Positions 24,522 through 34,740 of a stretch of DNA of 64,000 nt are shown here, piece after piece. Below the pieces are notes generated by a model. That model did not search any database, was not told the DNA's origin, and saw nothing but the letters and a program-made list of their open reading frames with translations. This stretch comes from Lutjanus erythropterus (Eukaryota > Chordata > Actinopteri > Lutjaniformes > Lutjanidae): positions 14,889,088-14,953,087 of the forward strand of contig CM034598.1 of NCBI GenBank assembly GCA_020091685.1, read 5' to 3'. The translations under genes were made by a program, and so were the position numbers. Position 1 is the stretch's first letter; each line of letters starts with the position of its first letter.

Positions 24522-26084
24522 ACTACTTACTCAGTAGTTCAAAATAACTACAGTATAATATCTTTGTAAAATCCAAAATTGTCATCCCCTCAATCCATTT
24601 TGTTACCCAGTACCTACATACTGTATATGTATTGGTAGGTACTGTGCTTGTACAGCGTTATAAATTTAAAAAAGAACATTACACAGTAAGTCCAGAGTAA
24701 TTCCGCAGTACATTGTGGGCTGTAATCTAGATCATTACCCACCTCTGTATACTTCTGCTATCGCTGCAGGGGATGTTTTCACTACAAAAACACTGGATTC
24801 CACAAGAGAAACACAGTAAATATCAGGAGCGCCATATTTCGGAACTAAAAATGTGACCTTGGTCTGACCTCACTGAGATCATGTCCTGACATGAGACAGC
24901 AGCCCCTGATCCATCCTCTGTGAGAATCCACCCACGTGTGTGACCCGAGAGAAGATCAGCACGAGTTCCTCCTCATGTGGAGAAACACATGAAGCTCACA
25001 GGGGTTAAAGCCAAGCACTAATGGTTCCTAGCTTAACCCAGCCGCAGGCTTTTAGGAGAGAGGGCTCAGAGCAGCCGCAGCAGGCTTTAGAGCCGGGGTG
25101 AAAAACAATGGCAAAAATTGCGGAAAAACTGCAAGCGGCTGATAAGGAAATGCAGCCCCTGCGAGGGAGAACCAGGTGACAAACATGAATTGTTTGCCAG
25201 GATTTTTTTCCCTCCCTTTTCAATTTGCCTCCTCTATGAAATGTCTGAGGAGTAATCCCTGAGCTTCATTCCAGTTCCCCCAGTCTGACACAGAAACCAC
25301 CATCTGCCTCCCTCACACCCCTTAACATTGTCAATGGATGCTGCTTGCTCCATTAAACAGCCACTTAATATGGATGACCAAAGCTCACCCAGCAACCCAA
25401 AAACCTCCCACTCAGACAACAACTGCAAACAGAAAAACAGTGAAGTCCTGCAAGCACACAGTACAGTTTGTTTTGTCTCATATTTGTCTACATGAAGATA
25501 TGAACTCTAGAACAGGGAGACCGGTGTGTCATAAGGCCTGGTCACACCAGGAAGTACCACTGCAGAATTCATCCACATGTCTTTGCAAAGTGACCACTGG
25601 TTAGGGACAATTAGTAAAGGTGGTTGTTAACTGCTAAGATGCTCACCAGCCAGGAATAAATCTCTGAGGGTCCAAAAATACCCAGAAATGTACTACCCGG
25701 AACCGAACTGGACCAGTCTACTTTTGATAGCTGGGAGCTGGACCCATGCAGAGCCAAGAAATGTCAGACCAAACTCAGCCAGGAGACACAGACCCGATCT
25801 GCATCAACCAAGGCACCACCCTTTGTAAAAAAAAAATATATGAGCAGTAGTTAATGTTGAAACAGAAATAGTTATTGTTTCTGTTTGAATTGTACTATGA
25901 ATTATACAAATGATGTTTGTCAATTTCAAAGATCATTTTACAAGTCAAAAAAGTCATAATTTGTCCTAGATTTGTTATAGTTTATGCTACTCAGTAACAT
26001 AAAAGTAAAAAGTCGCCCCTGAATGACATTTCTACCAGCTGTTTTTGTGCAAAGCTAACTGAACCTCACCTTTTCACCTGTTAC

Positions 26085-26240
26085 GTATTTTTCATCTTAT
26101 TATATCTTGTCATGCAGGTTTCGTCTGTTCGTCGTTATGTATTTTATGTCGTTTTCATTTTATGTCTTTTTCATCTGTTTATGCCTTGTTATGTCATTTT
26201 CATCTTGTTTTGTCTAATTCATGTTGTTGCAGCATTCTCG
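26085..26240 (-). repeat. GATGAAAATGACATAAAAGAC-type minisatellite, inverted block
   Basis: On the minus strand it reads as repeated GATGAAAATGACATAACAAG and AAGACATAAAATGAAAACG units. It is therefore the same family as 32335-32510, 33085-33540 and 34600-34740, in the opposite orientation. Confidence 0.75.
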
Positions 26241-26749
26241 TCGTATGTAACGGTATAATGGCAGCCAAAATTCATAGAGTCTGGCAAATTCATAGCAGTG
26301 TACTTTCTACACTCACTCACTCACTTCAACTCTGAGTTTCTTTCTGATTACCTATTCTGTCTAAGCTAGCACAGGCACTAACAGGACAATAGGTTCACAT
26401 AGTTCATTCAAAAGATGTATTTGTACAACCAACTCCTGTCGCATATTTGTCTGCAAACCATCTTTCTGTTGCGGAGCAGTTTATACTTCCACAACTACAA
26501 CATTTTCTTCCTCTATTTTAGATTCTCCGACTGTCTCTTCCCTCAAAGGTCAGCACCATCAAGACAGTTTGCTATTTGTCAGTGGCGCAAATTTGCATGT
26601 CAAAGTTCACCAAAGCTGAACTCAACCCCCAAAATTTGCACAGATTTACTTTGCCCCCACAAAGCAAATCCACTTGAGATGAATTGATTTTTGCCATAAA
26701 ATTCCACTGTTTTAAATGCTTATGTGACAAGGCCTTAGTGCATTTAAAT

Positions 26750-27632
26750 GAACAGTTCACCCCTAAATCAATTTTTTCCTCTTACCTGTGGTGTTGTTTA
26801 TTCATCTAAATATTTTTGGTGTGAATTGACATATTTTGGAGATATCAATCATTGTCTGCCTTCTTTGCCACAGCAAATTGTGGTGCTCAAAGCAGCAAAA
26901 AAAAAAATACATTAGAAAAATTCAACGGCATTGTTTCCAGAAATCATGACCTGGTTACTCAAGATAATCCACAGACCATGTTGTGAGCAGTTTCATATAG
27001 AAATTACCTTCTTTCCACCAAACTACACCTGTGACCTGTATCACTGTGTATAAGGAAGCATACAAACATTTTGAGCAAAGCCCTTCATGTGGCTGAAACA
27101 TGCACAAAAGCAAAAGCATCCCCAATTAAGTATAAAACACGCAGAATACCTGTAGTTGTGAGTCTGTTAATTGGATTTGACCAACTGTAAAAGCTGAATA
27201 TGCAAAGTGGATTATATTTGAACAGAAAATGTTTTGATGTTTTGATGTTTTTTGAAAAAATATTTTTGGAATTTAAATTTATGGAGTACGGTATTTTCTA
27301 TGTTTGATTTTTAAGCAATCCATACATACAGTTGACGGGGTAGTTCAGTAGAAAAAAGATAGTTACATGAGACTGCTCACAACAATGTCTGTGAATTATC
27401 TTGAGTAACCGGGTCATGATTTCTGGAAAGAGAAATTGTTGTTGCATTTTTCAAATGTGTTTTTTGGCACTTTGAGAACCACAAGTCCAGTGATATCTCG
27501 TTCCATTACATTCAAGAGAAAGTGGACATCTCTACAGCCAATATCTACAAAACTCTGCAGCTCACACCAAGACAAACTAGATGTGACAAACGGGAATATA
27601 GGTAAGAGGGAAAATATGCATTTTTGACCAAA
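26750..27632. mobile_element. Foldback (long inverted repeat) transposon-like element
   Basis: Outer arms face each other (left TTTTTTCCTCTTACCTGTGG, right ATAGGTAAGAGGGAAAATAT). Inner arms 26934-26975 and 27388-27429 are reverse complements over 42 bp with two mismatches (core CATGACCTGGTTACTCAAG / CTTGAGTAACCGGGTCATG). The sequence resembles a common fish non-autonomous DNA element. No transposase is seen. Confidence 0.8.
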
Positions 27633-28362
27633 ATTCCTATGAAGCTGTTTACATGGTTCATTAAAACACATATTCCACTAATACTCCTGTTTACATGCAG
27701 CTGTGCATACTCTGATTATGGAAAAGTGGAACAGCTGGAGCCACTCAAGCCATTTAGCTACTTTGTAATAAAATAGTACTTTTTCAAAGTTTTCGACCAG
27801 TGACAGACCAGTGGCTGCTCTCATTCACTCAACAACCTTATCGAAAAGGTCAGCATTGTGATTTTTTTTACATATCCAAAAACCCGTTGATATCCAGGCC
27901 TTTTATCGTGTTTAAAAGCAGGTGTGTTTCTCCTTCCGACCAGAAATGTGGGTTTTTCTTTTGTGCATGGAGAGGGATGAAACCACACGCAGCTCTCACC
28001 TTCAGTTTCAAGACTACCATTACATGTATCTTTTTTTTTTTTTTATTTAATACCCTTAAATTATTTAACTTATCTTTTTAATTCAATTATTTAAACTGTC
28101 TTTTAACCAAATTATCACAAGACATGCATTCTTTATCTTTTTCCTTTTTCAGTTATTCTTACAGTTGAATGTACTACTAGGTTTTTACAGTGTTAAAAGA
28201 GCAGCTTAAACCTAATGGCACAAACAGTATGAACACAACAGTGTGTCGCTTATATGTAAATGATGACCACGAGTCTCCCGCTGCTAGTTTACATGGCGTC
28301 TGAGCCAGACCAAAACTCTTTCAACAGCAGTTCACATGCTCAAAGTGTATAGTTATTACCTT

Positions 28363-28508
28363 AAATAAAGAGGAATAATAAGGGAGAAGGATGATGGAAG
28401 ACATCCACACTCAGCTCTCGCCTTCACTCGTCTGCATTGAGTGAGGGAGAGGAGTGTGATCCCCCTACAGGAGCCCTGAGGAAGTACCAACAGATCGAAG
28501 AACAATCA
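28363..28508 (-). repeat. Interspersed repeat family A, copy 3
   Basis: It is the reverse complement of 3764-3909 with scattered mismatches along about 146 bp. Confidence 0.75.
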
Positions 28509-29880
28509 ACCCAAACAGGAAACAATCTGCGTCTGTTGTCTGTGTTCCTCTCTTGTATCACTGGCTGCCTAAAACAGTGTTTTAACAGTGACCAATACAC
28601 ATAATACTCTACTAATAAATTATAGACCTAGAAATGTAATTACATGTTCTGAACATGGAAACTGTAATGATGAGAGAACAAAATTAGCTTTTCAAATGAA
28701 TTACTTTTGTCGGAAAATGAATTACACTTTATCAGAAACTACTTTTCACACATTTCTACTGTAGCCTTGCAATCTGCGGTAAAAACAACAACAAACTGAG
28801 ATGCGTATTCTGATGTGTTGTATACATGTCCAAAGAATGCTCCCAGTATCCCACGTCTTAATCGGAAAATGCTCCATCCAGAATGAGGCCTAATTCAGAA
28901 TATCTAACAAGAATATGTTGTTTACGTGGCCTGTATCAAATTCAGAATATTGTCATATTTTGAATGCAAGTGGAAAATTAGTGCACACGTAAACGTCATT
29001 GTAAGCTGCTTGAATAAACAGTAGGTGTCAACTAAAATTCACCACCTGGTCCCCTGCATAATAATGTGTTATGTGCAGTGTGTGAAAGCTCCTGGGTATC
29101 ATGTGAAAATCTTTGTTGATCTCCGGCAAACATAGCACCACTTAAAACAATGTGTCATGTAGACAGTGTTTCCCCACATGGGACACAGTGGCAGGAGAGG
29201 GTAAATTCATTAACTACAGCACAACTGGTGTATAATTAAGTTGTGCACTGTAGGCGGAAAGAACACTTACACCAGGAGCAGGCCACACAAAACAAATTAC
29301 CATCATTCCCAAGGTCCAATACTTGATAAAAAGTTGCTTGTGTTCTAATAATACATCATTTGTCAATAGCAAAATGGAAAAGCCTTTCAAAGGTGTGTAT
29401 AAACTAGAGGACTGTAATCATGTTGTCTTTGTGCTTGTCAACTGGCATTTAGAAATCCCTGCCCCTTGCTAAAACGCTGACCTTTACCACTTCCCCTCAG
29501 GCCCTCTCCTACAAGTTATTGGAGTCGTTTCTCAACTGTGAAGTCAAAGTCATGTTGTGAGCCCCCTGTCGTGACCTCCATTTACTTTCCAGAGAAGACT
29601 CACTTGGCTTCAGTGGTTAAGAGGTCCAATTAGAGAGTGCTGTTTGTGTTCCTCGAGTTTGATTTTAATTTCTGCAGCTACGGGAATGGTGAGTGCACTA
29701 TAGCTCAATGCCAGCCAGAGCATCTCCCCTCCGCTGCCGTTATATACCACCGCAGCCCCGCTGCACTGGTCCTCCGAGTCATCATTAGTCTTCTGGACGG
29801 CGCTTTAAAAGTGGGTGTCAAAAGCTTGGTCAAAGACACCTCCCATGCTGAAACGCAATCGTTCAAGTGGCAGAATGTGT

Positions 29881-30060
29881 TTAAAGGGATTATTTGAAGT
29901 GGGGTTGTATGAGATACTTATTAATAGTAAGTCTATTACCCACAATAGGTGGTGATCAAGTACCAGCATGGAGGCTTATCAATGTACTGCTATGGAGAGA
30001 GTTGGTAACATCAAAATGTATTTTAGCCCTTTAAAAAAAACAGGAGGTAAACACAATAAT
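29881..30060 (+). repeat. MITE family G fragment, copy 2
   Basis: It begins TTAAAGGGATTATTTGAAGT and continues GGGGTTGTATGAGATACTTA. It shares the CATGGAGGCTTATCAATGTA and AAAATGTATTTTAGCC segments of the family, collinear with 12478-12650. Confidence 0.65.
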
Positions 30061-31537
30061 TTTATGAAAAGATGATTCAGTCTATACTAGCAGAAGCCCA
30101 GGAAGTTACGATTGCTTACGTGACTGATGCAAGATTACGTTTGACTTTTGACTCCAACCACATTGAACACTGCCCTGAATTGCAGTGACGGCCACTTGGC
30201 AGTAGATGCAAGTAAAACAGAAAAATGTTCAGATGGAGAACAGAAGCAGAAAAAGGCAGAATAAAAGAAAAAGGTTTATAAGTTGAAGGATGAGTGCCAG
30301 AAGTTGATGGTGACAATGAGAAGTGAGGTGTGTTTGCTTAGGCTACGGTGTCAAGATGTAAAGCATGAAAAACAAGCATATAACATAACATTGTCTACAA
30401 ACATGTATACGTCCAGTACAAAAGGTTATGGACTAAAGTGTGCTGGTCTGGGGCATGAAATTCCTGGGCTGAAAACGAGTCCCATTCCTTCCCAGCCTTT
30501 GGAAACACCGAAGTCACACAACAGTGCCAACAGACTCACAGATCGAGGATTATGCACACCTTCCACCACCTTCTACTGCAGCTCATATGCTAACTATCGT
30601 CAAGTACCTCCTATACAACCCCAATTCAAATCATCCAACCCATCCTAAGTCTTTTTTCATCTTCTCTGCAGGTCACAACTGTGTCAGTCGATGACAAACA
30701 AGAGGCAGCATGCAAAGAGAAATTCTAATTCAGGCGAGAGTGACAGGGGTGAAAATGAGGGAGGGGGCACGACCCAATATAAATGATTCTTGCTTCCACT
30801 ATAGCCCCAGGATCCTACGTCAAGCTTAACTAATGTGCAATTAAGCTTTAGACTGGGAGAAAATCACCTTGTAAAAACATTTGTCAAGTGAACTGTTTTT
30901 CTGTTCTGGGTTGCTAATTAACAAGGGAACGGGAAGAGGGGTTTGTTTGTGTGTGTATTTACATATACATGAAGAAAATAAATATCTCCACTGTTAAGGG
31001 AGAGTGTTACCAAATCCCCTTCATATGTCTCTATTAGACAGCACTGACATGTAGTCCCTATCATTAAGCAATAATAGTTTACTTTACAGCTCATGAACTA
31101 CAGTATCAACAAATTAAGCCCACTGATAGTGCTGGGTGCCAAGCGAAGCATTGTGATGGTGGAGGGGGGGAGGGAGGAGAGGGAGAGGGAGGAGGCAGAA
31201 GGGGGATGCAAGGCTTTATTGTGTCTGTCACATTAAACGATTGCAGCCACACTCAGAGTAATGAAGACCACTTCTAAAGTCATTTAAAAGTCAAATCATC
31301 ACTGTCTGTGAATTTCAATGATGTATAATAGAGAGCGTGCGGAGGCTTGAGGAGAGGAGGAGGAGGGAGTCAGGGCAGTGGGAGTCAGGAGTCAGGAAGT
31401 TGCGCCCTCTCAGCGGACAGAAAGGTGACAGATGAAATGATGAGGCTGCGTGGCTGGGGAGGAGAGTGCAAATGCAGGACAATACTTTGAGTGGGGCCGG
31501 ACATTTTTGCAAGTTCTGACATGTTATATTATATGAG

Positions 31538-31745
31538 TGTGTCTGCAGAGGTTGGAAGTAATGTAGTACAAATACTTGGATACTGTACTTAGGTAGAGTT
31601 TTCAGTTATCTGTGCTTTACTTAATTATTTATTTTTCGGACAATCTTTTACTTTTACTTTACATTTTAACACAAATATCTGTACCTTCTGCTCCTTACAT
31701 TTACATTTTCAGAACATTCTCATTACTTAAGTTTTAATACATTTG
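31538..31745. repeat. Fish repeat rich in AGTACTTTTACTT motifs, copy 1
   Basis: This is an imperfect repeat of the TACTGTACTTAGG / CTTTTACTTTTACTTTAC type. Related stretches occur at 33590-33655 and 39245-39365. The intervening 31746-33589 contains the minisatellite blocks. Confidence 0.6.
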
Positions 31746-32334
31746 TGGAATTTGAGGGATTATTGATAATTTTATTTTACATTACAGTGTGCCATCTTCC
31801 CACCATCATGGCTAATTTGTGCCTAAATGGATGGGACAATAAGAGATAGAAAAGATAATTCCTGGTGTATCCCTCAGTGTATTGTCTTGCATTGTCAGAC
31901 GTCCCTCCACAGTCCTCAGTGCTGGAGAAAGATCTGGCTCCACACACACATTCTGCTATGGAGGACAAACAACCCTGCCTTGTTTGCATTTCTCTAAACC
32001 AATCATAATCATCTTGGGCGGCACTAAGCCCAGGATGCAGTGATGATGTGCTGCAAAAGAGCGTTGAGAGGAGCTTGTTTTGGTGAAACATTTGCACATC
32101 AGGAGGCGAGCTCTGGTATTAAAATGACTGCATCACTACAGAAGAAAAGGTTACAGTAGTTACCTTGTTTGCATTCGTACTATTAGTGTCCCAGGCACTA
32201 ATTTTCAGTTTTCAGCATGTAGGTTGCAGATAGGAGCTTGTTCTCTTGTTTTTAGGGACACCATGATGCAGCTTAAGGCAAGCAACCATTGGCAGGACTT
32301 ATACCATCTAAGGAGTCAGACTAATCAGCATATG

Positions 32335-32510
32335 TTACACGACAAATGTAACAAGACAAAAATGACATAAAAGATGTAGGTGTAAAAGATGAAAATGTGA
32401 CATAACAAGATGAAAATTATAAAAAAAAAAAAAAAAAAAAACATAGGAAGAAGAAAAAGAAAAGACGTAATAAGAGGTAAATTACATGAAAGACATAAGA
32501 CAAAAACCAG
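32335..32510 (+). repeat. GATGAAAATGACATAAAAGAC-type minisatellite, block 2
   Basis: This is a degenerate roughly 20-bp array (AACAAGACAAAAATGACATA, GATGTAGGTGTAAAAGATG), interrupted by a poly-A run at 32420-32441. Confidence 0.75.
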
Positions 32511-33084
32511 GGCTTAACACTTCACTGGGCCCTGGGCAACAACATTCAAGAGCCCTCCCAAGGCTATGATCACACTGTAGCCATCATCAGGCAGGAGTTT
32601 TTACACACTGTGGCACTTCATATACATCCAAAGTAAATGTCGTAATCACTAAAAATTGAATGTGTCTACCTCAAAAACATATAAAAGCTGTTTCCTTTCA
32701 ACACAGGTTCAGAATTGTGATTGTAAATAGTAGCATGTGTCAGTAATTAGCATCAGTATTCTATTGTAATGTTCTCATCTGACAACAATACAGCTAACCC
32801 ATTGTTAAGCTTATAACAGCAATTTTAGTGAAACAGATGTGAACTAGAGCAAAGTGAATGTGTTGCTGTTAGGAGGAGGCTGCTAGAAGGAGCACCGATT
32901 GGTACAATGTCTGTCAGCTCTCAGTCTCATTGTGTTAGCAAGCTACAACACACAGCACCAGGCGCACGGGTTAATGTAGAACAAGTAATAACCAGATATT
33001 TTGCATGTGCCTGGGGCCCTGTAGAGGCTCTGGGCCCCTGGAGAACTGCCCAGTTGCCTGAATGTTTAATCCAGCCCAGCCAAG

Positions 33085-33540
33085 ACGACGAACAAAAAGC
33101 AATGTAACAAGACGAAAATGACGCAGCAAGATTAAAATTGTATAAAAAAAAAGAGGAAACATATGCCGAAAAGATGTTACAAGACTTAAATAATGTAAAA
33201 GATGTAACAAAACGAAAACAGTGTACAAAAATGATATAGAATTAAAACGATGTAACTAGAGGAAAATGTAAAAACATAAAAGTCATGACAAGACATAAAA
33301 GATCTAACAACCCAAAATGATGTAACAAGATGAAAGCGAGAAACAAGAAAATGACATAAAAGACATAAGACAAAAATGTTTTAAAGGATGTAACAAGATG
33401 AAATGATGTAATAAGATGAAAATTATGTAAAAAAACAAAAACAAGAGGAAAATGACATAAAAATACATAATAAGACAAAAACGATGTAAAAACATAACAA
33501 GCCTATGATAACATGACAAGACAAAAATGTCATCCAAAAT
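33085..33540 (+). repeat. GATGAAAATGACATAAAAGAC-type minisatellite, block 3
   Basis: About 20 degenerate units occur (GATGTAACAAGATGAAATG, GACATAAAAGACATAAGAC). It ends about 170 bp before the tnmd exon at 33712. A TG microsatellite (33661-33699) lies between. Confidence 0.8.
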
Positions 33541-33708
33541 TCTTTGCACAGAAATAACTGATAGACATGTCCTCAGAGGTCTATCTTATACTTTTATACT
33601 TTGAGTACATTTCAGGGACTTTTCTACACAAGTATCTGTACTTCTACTTGAGTAAAGAGTGTGTGTACCATGTGTGTGTGTGTGTGCGTGTGTGTGTGTA
33701 TTTCCTAG

Positions 33709-33711
33709 CAG
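33709..33711 (+). promoter_or_regulatory. NAGNAG tandem splice acceptor
   Basis: The acceptor reads TAGCAG at 33706-33711. Splicing after TAG would add one in-frame CAG (Gln) to the exon; splicing after CAG starts it at 33712. Both keep frame. Confidence 0.7.
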
Positions 33712-33869
33712 GTGGATGAGACCGAGAACATGGACATGAAGGTGGATGACTCCCAGGTGTGGGTTCCTGCAGAGGAGCCCATCGTTAACTCAGCCTTTCT
33801 CTTTGACTCCAAGATCTGGGAGATTTGCCAGAGCTGCCCATCCACTGGATCCATCCCCCCCTCTGAGCG
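33712..33869 (+). CDS. tnmd: Tenomodulin, last BRICHOS exon, with apparent frameshifts
   Basis: The first 39 codons read VDETENMDMKVDDSQ, VWVPAEEPIVNSAFLFDSKI and WEIC, matching human tenomodulin [20 protein letters not shown] and ILEIC. EIC carries the second BRICHOS cysteine. The frame then drifts. The expected last BRICHOS strand (human MYWINPT, chondromodulin LPIFWLKP) is readable as ELPIHWIHP only in the frame one base back, from about 33832. The end joins the next exon in frame only after another one-base shift in the C run 33855-33861. As written the exon is 158 bp (phase 2), whereas the next exon needs phase 1, which two more bases would give. The donor is GTGAGC at 33870. Either the gene is broken here or the assembly lacks one base in each of two short homopolymer runs; I cannot tell which. 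Confidence 0.85.
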
Positions 33870-34599
33870 GTGAGCAGGGGCACCTCTTCCTCTAAACGCA
33901 CACTATTAACACTCACTGGAGGGCACTCCCACAGGCCATGTGTAGGTCCACAGAGACCGCAGTTTTCCCAAACATATGAGCTTCCAAAACAGGCTACTGT
34001 CTGTGTGTTTGGAACATTAAGAGGCTGATAGAACAGCGTGTGGAAGATGCATTCATATACTTTATTTTGGTACAAGTTTCATTACCACAGGGTGGAAGAT
34101 TACAAGAAACTCTTACAATCAAAGTTTTATCTACAGTTTTTTACAATTTCTTTACAAATGTTTACCTACACTTGGATAACTTTTCTAAAGTCACACCAAC
34201 ATGCCCACACAACACACAGTTAACACTCAAATTAAATTTGCAAGTTAATTTTCTGCTCAGACACACTGCGCATACAGTGTATACCAACTCTATATATTGT
34301 AAAATGCAAAAACTTTCTCTGCATACACTAACTTTATGAAAACCTGATTCAATAACAAATCATTCTTTTTAAGCACAAAAGAACGATTCATTTCTTTTAC
34401 TTTTAAACTGCTGTGCATTTTTCACTGAGTGTCAAGTGTTTGCATTTTGGCAACACATTATCTAAAGGTGAATGAGTCATTACTTACAGCAGTAAAAGCA
34501 CTACTGTATTAGCAACACAAAAATGCTGCCAATGATCCACAAAAAATCCAACATACAGTTCATGGCGCTGGTTCCATATGTGTAAACATACACAACATA

Positions 34600-34740
34600 C
34601 ACAAAACAACATAACAAGATGAAAGCTATGTAACAACAAAAATTACATAAAAGACATAACACAAAAGTGTTTTAAAAGATGTAATAAGATGAAAATGACA
34701 TAAAAATACTTAACAAGACAGACAAGACAAGACACTAGTA
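34600..34740 (+). repeat. GATGAAAATGACATAAAAGAC-type minisatellite, block 4
   Basis: Units AACATAACAAGATGAAAGC, ATTACATAAAAGACATAAC and GATGAAAATGACATAAAAATAC occur here. It is the same family and orientation as blocks 2 and 3, on the far side of the tnmd exon 33712-33869. Confidence 0.7.

Larger units (their letters stand above)
21065..33711 (+). other. tnmd: tnmd intron between exons 20957-21064 and 33712-33869
   Basis: It is bounded by GTACGC and a TTTCCTAGCAG acceptor. It holds the direct duplication, minisatellites, foldback elements and MITEs listed separately. Intervals such as 22105-23080, 24522-26084, 28509-29880 and 30101-31537 show no gene and no repeat that I recognise; 29560-29880 and 31000-31300 look single-copy within the window. 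A purine-rich GA tract lies at about 31160-31205 and a poly-A run at 32420-32441. Confidence 0.75.

Noticed and set aside
30283-30648. A 121-codon plus-strand open frame in a tnmd intron
   Set aside because: Low complexity, no recognised domain and no credible splice context; it ends in a fragment resembling a transposon terminal motif (TACAACCCCAATTC).
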